The notes under the pieces are model-generated. The model had not been told where the DNA came from and searched no databases. It saw only the letters and a list, made by a program, of their open reading frames with translations. A DNA stretch of 64,000 nucleotides. It comes from Istiophorus platypterus. Taxonomy: Eukaryota; Chordata; Actinopteri; Istiophoriformes; Istiophoridae. The position numbers and the translations under genes are program-made. Shown here piece after piece: positions 1 to 10,083 of this stretch (within the stretch, counting starts at the first letter, position 1; each line of letters begins with the position of its first letter). Location of the stretch: NCBI GenBank assembly GCA_016859345.1, contig CM029134.1:27145060-27209059 (forward strand), read 5' to 3'.

Positions 1-300
1 AGAGATTTTTTTCCGGAGGTCATTATGTGTCTCAGGTCTTTCAATTCTCTTTTTTTTTATCTATAAATTCAATATCTTTTGGTTTTGAACTGTTTGCCTG
101 AAATTTGAAGATGTCACTTCAGACATTTATGATAGTAATTTTTTTTACTTTTTTTGACATTTCATGGAATAAAATCAAAGTAGCACTCACATCAGTGTCA
201 TGTAAGTTGAGAAATTGTAAAACTTACTTTCAAATCGATGGCTCATTGACAATGTCAATGAACAGGTAGATGAAAAGATGAAAAGACTAGTGTAAATTAC
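1..300 (-). other. hvcn1: HVCN1 intron after first coding exon (partial)
   Basis: This is intronic sequence on the minus strand, starting with a GT donor (GTAATT) directly after the exon that ends at 301. The next expected coding exon of the family, the S1 membrane segment, is not visible here, so the intron continues past the left edge. It is AT-rich with T-runs and I see no other element. Confidence 0.75.
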
Positions 301-474
301 CTGGAACCGCTCCGAGCTGTAGAGTCTCTTCAGTGAATCCCTGAAGGTAATGGTTGTTGGAAACTGTCCTGTGGCCGGACTCAACTCTTCGCTGGTCATG
401 TGCAGCTCTTCATCTTCCAACTGACCTGGCTGCTCATCACCCACAGTGGTGAAATACCTCAGGTATCGAGCCAT
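301..474 (-). CDS. hvcn1: HVCN1 first coding exon (voltage-gated proton channel, N-terminal part)
   Basis: Hv1 is a dimeric membrane channel that carries protons out of cells, using a four-helix voltage-sensor domain without a separate pore. These 58 codons encode the cytosolic N-terminus. They start MARYLRYFTTVGDE, matching the MSKFLRHFTVVGDD region of mammalian HVCN1, continue through an acidic low-complexity stretch, and end FRDSLKRLYSSERFQ, matching the conserved FRGMLRKLFSSHRFQ just before S1. The exon spans 301-485. Its acceptor is preceded by a pyrimidine run ending TTTGTAG, and the GTAATT donor follows the Q codon in phase 0, where I recall the family border lying. The ATG at 472-474 has G at -3 and G at +4. 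In the frame running back into the upstream exon there is a stop before any ATG, which supports this start. The protein is partial, with membrane exons outside the window. Recognition is by motif; the identification is strong. Confidence 0.88.
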
Positions 475-485
475 TACAGCACACT
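475..485 (-). other. hvcn1: HVCN1 5' UTR part of exon 2 with splice acceptor
   Basis: Eleven untranslated bases lie between the acceptor AG at 486-487 and the ATG. They read E-C-A-V in the coding frame if preceded by one base, so an upstream exon ending in phase 1 could extend the protein (see 3862-3910). Confidence 0.75.
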
Positions 486-919
486 CTACAAAGAGAGAGG
501 ATTACGTCCAACCTCTGTTCACCTTAAAGGTAAAAAGAGAAGAGTATATTTCAATTCAAAGGCACACCAAAAGCTTTAAAATGAGATTCCACAGTATTCT
601 CATTATACAATTTGATAAATGGCCACTTACAAAGTGTTTTATTGTTTTTTCGGGATCTCTGCAAAACAGCAAAAAGCGATATATTTTAAAATTTGTGGAG
701 CACTGTGGGTCATCAACTACCTGTTTTTTCACTCACTTTTTCAGGTTTGCAAATCATGTCAGCATTTGTAAAGATTTCTCAATAAGTTAGCCAACCTGAG
801 TTTACTTCTCTTTTTTTAAGATTGCAACATGTTATTAAGAAAGCAAACCATCTTAGCCTGGGTTCAAAAGGAAGCTACAGACATCCTCCATGTACACGCA
901 CGCACACATAGATACGCAT

Positions 920-922
<3 letters not shown>
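486..922 (-). other. hvcn1: HVCN1 intron 1, left part
   Basis: AT-rich intron sequence. The ORF on the plus strand here has no recognisable domain. Nothing else is seen. Confidence 0.6.
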
Positions 923-954
<32 letters not shown>

Positions 955-1020
955 TAAATTATATGTGTGTGTATATATATTTATATATTTATATATATAT
1001 ATATATATATATTTATATTT
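923..1020. repeat. Compound (CA)n-(TA)n microsatellite
   Basis: About 14 uninterrupted CA units are followed by a TG/TA transition and about 40 bases of TA-rich repeat. The short ORF with a His-Thr run over it is a repeat artefact. Confidence 0.95.
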
Positions 1021-1074
1021 AAAATCTCACAGACATAGTAAGGGTTGTCTAACATGTCTGTCCAACATCTCTCA

Positions 1075-1830
1075 TAGGGCTTAATTGGCTTGATGTCTCA
1101 GGACTTCTAAGGCCATAGCAGATGCTTCACACCATTTTCTTGCTCATCATACTTAATCCTGGAAGAGACCGTTCCTATAAGGAGAGAAATGCTTCATCAA
1201 ACGATAAAGGTGATCACTCAGAACAACTTTGTACTAGTTTGCAGTGACACCTCCCTCTACGGGACAAGTGGACCCAAACCAGCCAGCGAAATGCCCCCCT
1301 CAGCAATACAAAGCCACTGGATCCCCTCACTGTAGGGGTCCATCATTCGGGCCTGTACTTTTCTCTTCGTTTACACCAAACATACACTCATCCACTTGTT
1401 GAGTATATGGTGAAGGGTGACTAAACTGACCACATCACTTTTTTCAGCATCCATGTAAAGATGCGGTTATTGCACTATTGAAGTGTCAAATGTGCAACCA
1501 TTTATATGGGTTAATGCACTGCAACCCTGCTATAATATCCCTCTCTATGTAATTGCCTGTGTACTTTTTTTCTTGTTTTCCTTGCATATTACACCAATGT
1601 ACGACCATCAAAGTCATCAAATGAGCTGCTGACCACAGTTTTCAACCCAATTTACTGATGTCTTTGTCTTTCCCATAGATAGAAATGCAGACGTCACTTT
1701 AGTCACTGTTGCTATTGAAACACCAGCCAGTTGAGCATCTTTGTGAGTGAGGCTCCTGCCATCCGTACCCCAACAATGAATCCTCTTTCAAAGTCACTTA
1801 AATAATCCTTTCGCCATCTTGACCATATCA
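1075..1830 (-). pseudogene. Tc1-like transposase fossil
   Basis: Read on the minus strand, fragments in changing frames follow the order of a Tc1 (DD34E) transposase. A DFERGFIVG helix-turn-helix start lies near 1790. The middle part resembles the DDE-domain strand region, near 1340-1290. A degraded WPSQSPDLNPIE-like end (read here as LLWP, then DIKPI) lies near 1110-1080. Stops and frameshifts break every domain, so it cannot encode an active enzyme. It sits inside HVCN1 intron 1 in the same orientation as the gene. The terminal inverted repeats were not located. Family assignment is from recalled Tc1 motifs. Confidence 0.75.
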
Positions 1831-2053
1831 AGTTACTTTTTTCCCCTTCTTACACTGATTGATGTATATATTCTATCTACTCGGTGTAAAAAGCAAAGAA
1901 ATGGGACGTATTTCCACTGGAAGAGTGAATTAAATCGTGTGTTGCAATCATAGACAACACGACAGTAAACGTACATCGACACGCTTGGCCGCAAACATTC
2001 AACTTTTCCTCGCAGTCCCTGCAGACATCAGAGTTGCAGTTAGTGTCGCTTAC
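1831..2053 (-). other. hvcn1: HVCN1 intron 1, proximal part with GTAAGC donor
   Basis: Intron sequence immediately after the 5' exon. The donor GTAAGC at 2048-2053 follows ACAG and fits the splice consensus well. Confidence 0.6.
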
Positions 2054-2244
2054 CTGTACTCGTCTGTTTTAGCAGCTCGCTATTGCTCTGAGGTCGCAGC
2101 TGTCGGACAGTAGGCTACAACTCGTGATAAAAACATCCGCCCGGGCTGTTTCGGCCAACCAAGTATTTTTACCAGCAGTAACGCCTGGCTCTGGCTCTGG
2201 CTCTGGCCCTGGTTCTGGCTCTGGCTCTGGCTCTGGCTCTGGCC

Positions 2245-2278
<34 letters not shown>

Positions 2279-2445
2279 CCCTGGTTCTGGTTCTGGCCCT
2301 GGCTCCAACACTTGGCACGTCAGAACTCAGACTCTTCCTCTGAAACCACAACTACTGATTGAACGTCTTACCCTTTGCTCGGCTCGGTCGAGACTCTTCG
2401 CTGCTCTTCTCGGCCAAGACTCCTGAAGACTCCTAAACTCAGTGA
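2054..2445 (-). other. hvcn1: HVCN1 5' untranslated exon (predicted)
   Basis: This predicted first exon ends at a consensus donor (ACAG then GTAAGC) and splices to the coding exon at 485. In the HVCN1 frame, reading back from the junction reaches a TAG before any ATG, so the exon is non-coding for the channel. It contains a hexanucleotide repeat that on this strand reads as Pro-Glu repeats in an 80-codon upstream ORF (2069-2311). A second good donor-like site (GTAAGA at 2366-2371) could make a shorter first exon that leaves the repeat out. The start near 2445 is inferred from the TTTAAA/GC-box arrangement. Confidence 0.55.
2184..2306. repeat. Hexanucleotide repeat (CTGGCT/CTGGTT/CTGGCC)
   Basis: About 20 imperfect six-base units. 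In different frames they read Gly-Ser, Pro-Glu or Arg-Thr/Arg-Ala repeats. The long ORFs across them on both strands come from the repeat having no stop codons. Confidence 0.93.
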
Positions 2446-2490
2446 AGTCGGAACATAGAAACCCCGCCTCCGCCTTTAAACCAACCCTTG
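2440..2490 (-). promoter_or_regulatory. hvcn1: Putative HVCN1 core promoter
   Basis: On the minus strand a TTTAAA (2475-2480) is followed by two GC-box-like GGCGGAGG/GGCGGGG motifs (about 2462-2474), and CpGs continue into the predicted exon. Placement relative to the donor-bearing exon is right for a TATA-like or GC-box promoter. No experimental start site is known. Confidence 0.4.
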
Positions 2491-3333
2491 TCCTCTCCTG
2501 TCCACAACAGCGTCGTGCAAAACTACGTTTAAAACTCGTGAGCTTTTATGCCGTCTCTATTCGCTAACCTTTGTCAGTCTTAAACATTTGTGATACACAA
2601 CTCACATACACTCTATATACACTGCTTACACTTTAACACTGAATTCCTCTAACACTGTCTCTAGAAATATGCACCTTATTTCCGACAATGTCTCTGATAG
2701 TAAGTACAGTGTATGTATAAGTACGTATATGCAAGGGAAGGATCATTGAATGGACTTATTCTTGGACGCATTGCTAAGGAGCGGCGGACCCGGCGGAGCT
2801 GACCCTATTTTGCAGTCTATTCTTGGATCCCACGCTTTTTTTTCCAGCAATTTAAAACGACAATAACCACGTGATTTCTGATTCTTTTCCTTATTCCGAA
2901 TAGTTTCGTGCATATACCGGTTAAATCCAATCAAATTATATTCATCTAACCGCGAAGATGTCAAAGCCAGATCACGTTCAGCCTTTTAATAAACTCCGGT
3001 TTGGTTTTAGTAGACACTGTACAGGTAGACCTACTTAGGTCATTTTAGGTGATAACTCTGCTATCCACTACCTGTAGATAATATTTTACATATGTTAATC
3101 ATATAGTATACAGTACCAAATATTTGATGTTCCTTATCAGCTGATCGTTTTTGCGGTGCTGAGGGGATTAAATCGGTGCTGAGGGGATTATAAATTTAAA
3201 TGAAAATGTGGACTTTATATTCATTTAAAGTTGAGGTTTTCTATCTAGAGTCAGTGTGTTATATTGCGTTTGGTGCCCAAACAAGATCAATGTATGCCAA
3301 AGCAGTGTTGGTTTCCATAAACAGTAATAGTGG
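2491..3333. other. Upstream flank of HVCN1, no gene seen
   Basis: There is a CpG-containing patch at 2760-2830 and no convincing exon. A 17-base unit (CGGTGCTGAGGGGATTA) is repeated at 3154-3170 and 3174-3190, giving a 20-base period. Confidence 0.5.
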
Positions 3334-3560
<227 letters not shown>

Positions 3561-3861
3561 TCTCCTTGTTACCATTATTATATTCCCTTAATAGATATTT
3601 GACTTGAATTTTCTACAGTCTGGTTTTAGGATCAAGTAACATTTTGCTGTACTTTGATTTTTCATTTTCTTCTTGCTATCTAGCTATATGCTTTTCTTTG
3701 CAATTCTAAATATTGTTTTTTTTTTTTTACAGATTTACGTATTTGATATAGGAAACTGTGTTGGTATGACTATGGTCAGAGATGTTTATCTCTGTAAAAA
3801 AAAAAAAAACCAACAATTTTTAATTTGCTATTTTTTTGCTTTTATGTGAGAGCATACTTAC

Positions 3862-3910
3862 CTGCCCCAGCACAGAGATCTGATGGGGTAAAGGACATGG
3901 CTTCACCCAT
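3862..3910 (-). other. Candidate alternative first exon of HVCN1
   Basis: A strong donor (GGCAG then GTAAGTATG, donor at 3853-3861) ends a short open stretch. It starts at ATG 3908-3910, has a second in-frame ATG at 3896-3898, and encodes 16 codons plus one base. Joined to the HVCN1 exon at 485, that one base completes the frame and runs straight into the channel's own methionine. Mammalian HVCN1 has a longer isoform with about 20 residues before this methionine, so an alternative start exon is plausible. No promoter or upstream acceptor is visible, so it may be coincidence. Confidence 0.22.
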
Positions 3911-6900
3911 GGATAGGTTGTGTTATTAAAAAAAATCCATTTACAGGCACTCACAGGGATGGTTAAGAATAAAAACCACTAAAAAATGTGGTCTCATATA
4001 TAACAAAAAGCCCAGTAGCCTTTACAGTTTTTTTACACTTGCTAATGTGCATTTCTCAAAACTGAGATTGCTTTTCTAAACTCCTCACTCAGTCATTAAA
4101 GCAGCAGTCAATGCTGACTAAACTGTGGATCACTTTTCTTTCTGTTGATATGCACAAACACCACATCTTTCAAAATTTTTGAAGGTTTTTCTCAGTCAAA
4201 CTCAACCAACACCATTTACGATTTGTACACATTTATGTACTATCGTAAAAACTGTTAATTTAAGTTCTTAAATTAACACAACAGAAATAATACTGTAAGG
4301 AAGGAAAGGAGGCATGTGAAGCAGAATCCAGGATCACTTATCCTTAAACCTTACTTTCCATTCCTCTGCCACACAGAGTAATCCTCCTCCTCATTAGTGT
4401 TAGAGGTACTTTAAAGGTATGTTGTATTGTTTGTAATTATTGCAGCCAAACAGGCTTGTATTTTGTGTAACAGTTGAAAGAGCACATTGTCCATCTAGAA
4501 GTCCTACTGTCCAAGAATATAGGACTATATAACCAAAATCAATGCTCAAAAAGTTACACAATGTACTTTAACATTAACATTTCAAAATAATTGATCTCAC
4601 TTGGCAATCAGTGAAAGAGATGCTGATCAAGTATGCAGTATGGTCCAGATAACAAGATCTTGCTTGCAAAATCAGTGGCTGTATAAAATGGTGGTGATTG
4701 ACATCACCAATCCACATACGATCCGGATTCCACAGTCTGATATTTTTATAAATTATATTATTACTATTATTTTTACACCTTTATAAGTGTAATAATGCAA
4801 TTTTAAGTCCATAGCTAAAATGGTGTAGCACAAAATAAATAATTAATTAGGAATTAAACAGTTCCACAAAGATATCCAATAGCCCCCATTCTCTTATCAT
4901 CTTTGAACTCATGTTTAGAAATCTACTTACTCTTAGTTGATAGTGCACCGCTGTGCACCTGATTTGACACATTGAGGGAGTTGCCATAGTAATTTGTACC
5001 CCCACACCAGTTTTTATGTGACGCTTACCTAATCCACAGTTCGAATAAATTGATTCGGGATACACTTAAATTGATTGTATTTTTGTATATTTTGCAAGAA
5101 GCGTTGTAGGGTTTAGTAACTGTAAACTGTGGTAACTACTTTAATTCTCACTTGTCATTTATGTATGACCTATATTTGTATATAACATATACAAGTTTGT
5201 GTATAGGAAACATTTTACTCATTGGAAACACAGTTCTGACATTCTTAGTATTTCTTTGATGTTTTATTTTCCAACAAAAGAACTCAGCTGCTGCTGGAAT
5301 TCCAATCCCTCCTTCATCCTTATCATGGGTTTGTAGTCTTCTCTGTCATATTAACATACGGTATTTTCTCACCCCAGATAACTGTTTTGGGGTTTTTTGC
5401 ACTTGTTTTTGTTTTTGCTGTGAATTCTCATGGATAATTAAGGCCACAATATGTGGTCCATTGCTGAAAATGTCTGGAGTCTGTTGCTTTTAAATGGTGC
5501 TCAGGATTATGTAGATTGGTAGGACAAAATCTTAAAATCCATGTAAAATTGAGTCTGAGAAAAAAAAATGTAGAGAGAAAAATGTTAGTTTTTGCCTTTT
5601 CAAGGCATTTTATGCTTGTTAGTACCAAAAACTGTATATGGTGAGTAGAGGGGCAAATTGTTTGAGTATAGGAGGTTTAAACAACTATGTTTCAAGTTTT
5701 CTGAAGTGGTTATTTAATATTTTTCTTTATGTAATATCTTATATGTTTAAGTCAGTGGGTGATTCAGGAAGTTGTTAATGACCACATCAGTTCCCCAGTT
5801 TGGGCTCTGAGCTACACTGTCTCTTTGTTTTATATCTTAAACTTTAAATACCCAATGGACATGTCAATTACCCTGAATTTCACTCATATTAAGAAAAACA
5901 TTGTGTATGCTGTGAAATGCTGTGTATAGAGCATATTTTTTGTTACAGTTTATTAAATTGGACATTGTCAAATCTTGCTTTCCACAGGGTTAAATCTATT
6001 GTAAGAAGTTACTGAGCTGACAAGCTCACATGAATGAAAGGTAAATGGAAACTACTGGACTTTAGTACACAAATGCTATACATAAATCTTGGATCATTGG
6101 TAAAATTGTCATTTGAGAGAGGGCATTCATTCATTCATATCAATTCAAATGAAACTCCCTGTGCCACCAGAAACTTGGTTGCTAGTGCTCTTTTTTCCTG
6201 CTTGTCTGCAAGCATGTTTCTCATTTCTTAGCTCATGTCTGGAGCACTGACAGAGTAAATCTGCAGTCACGCCAGCCTAAAAAAAGACTCGCTCCTCATT
6301 CATTTAGACAAAGGAGGGCAAAAAATGCACTGGCTTCCTGTTGCAAAAAGATATTTCCTCATTCACCAAATCTAGCTGAACTTTGACCAAAATCACATGA
6401 CTGACTTATGCTCAACCAAAATGAGAGGAGTAGGTGGGTTTGGCCTCATTTTGCTCATACTCATGTTGCTCTGTGTCTGCTGGATGTGGACATAAATTGT
6501 TAGTTAATGCATTAGCCTTACAAATTCATACCTTGTTCAGTGTCAATAAAAACAGGTAATGCACCTATAACCATCCACTTATTTTTCACTATTCAATTTT
6601 TTGAAAGAAATTCTAAATCTTTTTTGGCATCACTCCCTTTGAATCAGTGTTATCTAAAGAACTGGACCTCTGGACTTTGTGCTCTCTCCTTCCTCTTTAC
6701 ATTTTGAATGTACATGCAGATTCTGTGCCTTCCCCAGACAGTGATGCCAGTGCTTCAGTGTAGTGCCAATGCAGCAATAACACAACTCACTCTTTATAAT
6801 TATAATAATTATTTTTTATTAATATTATAATTTCTTCTATTCTTTTTTTTGACACACTCCTAGTCTTCCTCACATTTGCAGTTTTAAATCATGGTTCCAA

Positions 6901-8267
6901 AACAAAAAATGATAAGCATTTAGGAGATATGTCCTATTTCCTTTGGTGCAAAATTGTAGCAGTAGCGCCACCATGTGGTTAAAAAATGAGCTAACAAATA
7001 TTGAAAAAATGTTTTGGTTAATATATTGGCAACCATGAGGCATAGAAGAAAAAAATCTTTATCTATGGATTTAGTAAATGGTCCTAGAGAACATGGTATA
7101 GGTCACATCCTTTTTCATCATAAATTTTTTTTCTGACATGTCTTAAGATGACACTCTTGACTCCCTATCTTACATCCTTCATCCAGGCTTCACCAAACTT
7201 GTTACCCCGAAGATTGCCCACATGTTTGATTTCAGATAATAAACAGTTTTTCTATGCCTGGGAAACCAGCTTTTGTTAGTGAGTTCAAATCAATATGCTA
7301 TAAGCACCTAAATGCTTCATGCAATGGCAATTAAATTTGGCTGAAATGTACAGACTGTGACCATGAATAAGACTGCCTAGTTTCATGAGCTAACAGATAT
7401 TCAAATATATAAATATGTATACATCCAAAAGGTTTTATTATCACATTATCAAATCTGAATCCCTAAACATATCTATATTAATCAAATTGGTGTGTTTGAA
7501 TCTCTTGTCAAATTTAATTAGGTTTAGCTTTTAACAAGTAACCAAAGCTACTTAAAGAACTAGAATTGAAACATTCAATATATATCTGTATTCACCTTTT
7601 ATGTGTTGAGAAGCCATAAACACATTTTAGTTCAAAATAACGTTAGCAATAGACCGATTGTAGCTGATTACAGGAAACCTATCCAACAAACTAAAATGTA
7701 AATTAACTAGCATTACACACCTTTTTGTCCAAACTGTCGGAATGCTCATGTTATTTTCCCTTTGTATCTTCTGGGTGCTGACCACTAAATGTATTGAATA
7801 TTCATGTAATTTGTGTATTACTTGAAGGGTATATAAAAATGATAGGCTTGTAAAGAGTGGAAATAAATAATGTGAAACATATGCATTTATAAGCTTTAAG
7901 TATTTATTTGTTATGCATAATAGTTTAACTAGGAGATTCAGACTGATTAGTGAGATCATTTCAGTAGTCAAGAGTCACCACTCACTTGGTCATGTTGGGC
8001 TGTCAAAAACAAACAGACATAGAGGGGTGTTACAAAGTAGTGTTTCTTTTACCTTATGATAACATTTGTTTCATGGACACTCGCATGCAGAAAACAAATT
8101 AACTATAAACTGCAGTCAAAGGTTTTGTTTTGGCCTTTTGACGAGTTACTCACAGAATTAGGTACAGCTGATTTAATCTTCTGCCACAGAAATTTGTCAT
8201 TTTAACCGGCAAACATGATGGTGGTGGCTAAAAATAAGCATTCACTTAAGCATGCCACAGCAGAAAG
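3911..8267. other. Non-coding stretch, nothing recognised
   Basis: AT-rich sequence with no ORF over about 115 codons and no domain I recognise. Several donor-like sites occur (for example near 4925 and 5025 on the minus strand) without a matching exon. A short 'agcgccaccatgtggt' motif at about 6965, common in fish dispersed repeats, suggests an old repeat. Confidence 0.5.
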
Positions 8268-8645
8268 GTAAAACTCCCTTTTAACAGGAAGAAACCCTTA
8301 GCAAAAAAAAACTCATGGTCGGCAACCATCTGACTTGACCAGTTGGGTTGAGAAACCGCAGATATATAATAATACAATATTGAAACAGAGGGTTTTGAGC
8401 AGGATTATGGGAGCAGTAGGTAGTCTGCAGTCATAGATTCAGACTCTGCAGAGAAACCTGTGGAAAGTGACAGGAGGAGAGAGGAGAGAGATGAGAAAGC
8501 ATAAAACTATGGGAGAGAGAAGTTAGTAATGATCTGAATGGATACAGTTGGAGGGAGGAGAGAGGATCTCAGTGCATCATGGAAATCCCAAGAAAGTCTA
8601 GGCCAGAATGAAACAAGCTATCAGAACCAAACCATACACCCTATA
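8268..8645 (-). repeat. L2 LINE 3' fragment
   Basis: This shares a run of blocks, in the same order, with 23500-23760, 26320-26780 and 63000-63540: the 'cccttttaacagg' block, a 'ctgcagaaag'-type block, the GAGAGAGGAGAGAGA tract and a 'gcatcatgg' block followed by 'agtctaggcc'. At the larger copies this sequence lies just 3' of an L2-type ORF2, so this is a 3'-UTR-only copy on the minus strand. Confidence 0.75.
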
Positions 8646-10083
8646 AAAGTACCCAATATCGCACTCAAACGGTAAATGAAAATGTGGAGGTAGCATCCTA
8701 CATACATTGGTTCAGGGTAGTAAAGTGTATTAAATCATTTGAAAATTATTTTGCTGTTGTCATTGAGTGAGCCACTCAATCTTGTCTTCAATAAGAATTT
8801 CCTACAGCATGCCAATATAAACTATCTAATTTGAAGAAGAGGTTTCAGTGTTTCTTTGATGAGATTACCAAAAACAGGAAAGCAAACTCTTGAATCAGAT
8901 CTACATAGAACTCTACACTACTTTTAAGTGCCAAGTTTTGTGAGGACAAAAGTTTGCACTGGACTGCCCACTAGCTGAAGAGAAAAAAAAAATCCCACAA
9001 TATACAGATCACATCTCTGGTCCCTTTCTGAGAACTAAATTTACTGAGAAAGTAGTGTGGTAGAACTTATGCATCACCTCATTAATGAAACCATTGAAAC
9101 AGGAATCAGCAGGTTTGAAGAGTTCGAGGCTGCATTCATCTTGAACAGTCTATATGAATGGTGACTTCCAAAACAATTTGATGCTGACTGACTGAGGAAG
9201 GATCTGTATTATGAATGTTCTGCTGACCAACCTCATCAGGGGGAAAGGACTTCCATCTGCTTGCCTCTGGATAACCACGACCTGCAGCAGCCAATCAGAT
9301 TCCTCCTGCATAGCATCAGTGGGTTCTTAATCTGACTTCGAACTTTTTACCTAATGAAATCAAGCAGTGCATGATTCACAAAAGATGCAGCACAGTAACT
9401 GTTAATGCGCTCCATCTTTGTTTTAATTAATACTTCTGGCTTGTAATTGTGACGTGGTATATCCAAAGGTGGGGAAAGGACAGGCTGTTTTTCCATTGAT
9501 AGCAACCTGTAAAGCTAGACTAACTTGATTTTAAGACTTAAGTCACAAATGAACCAACACCACTATTTTGCCCCAATCCCATACACCATCCTGCTGAGCC
9601 AAACACTCAGTGGCGCACCAAATGTGGATTAATCCAGTGAAAATATTCCAAATGCACCATTTCCTCTTTAGAGTAGTTTGCAAAAAACTTAGCTGTTTTA
9701 CCTATGTCATAGGATAACAGAGGCCTTTTCAAAAGCAAAATGAGTATTAATGAGGTTTTTTCTTAAGATTTACTGTAGGGACCAATGGCTTGATGCTGAG
9801 TGCCACAGAAAGGAAAATTACCCAAGTATTAAGACAGATTAAGATATTGTTGACCAGATTTATCCTCAACATCAAATTTTATTTCAACATCTCAGACAAT
9901 TTAAACAGAGACCCCACATTTTACATTACAGTATAATCAAATCTTGATTAATAATCATTATTTTCGGTAAAATGTTACACATAGGTGATGTCTTCAGGAC
10001 ACGGTCAAGCAGAAATTATACAAGTTCTTTTTACAGCTTCCACCAATTTATGCAGACGTGCAGCGATGACAATCAGCAGCCCA
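8646..10083. other. Non-coding stretch; contains possible 3' end of the 10-13 kb gene
   Basis: No exon is recognised. On the minus strand an AATAAA at 9878-9883 lies about 200 bases beyond the predicted stop codon at 10084 and could be the poly(A) signal of that gene. Confidence 0.4.

Noticed and set aside
2124..2426. Gly-Ser, Pro-Glu and Arg repeat proteins over the hexanucleotide repeat
   Set aside because: All frames on both strands are open because the repeat has no stop codons; this is not evidence of a protein.
3851..3915. U1 snRNA-like start (ATACTTACCTG) and a 'ggcttcacccat' match
   Set aside because: Only the first 11 bases and one short internal block match U1; stem loops and the Sm site are not seen. 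A splice donor on the other strand explains the first block better.
4847..5065. Exons with GTAAGT/GTAAGC donors on the minus strand
   Set aside because: Two donor-like sites occur but no acceptor with pyrimidine tract and no conserved-looking frame accompanies them.
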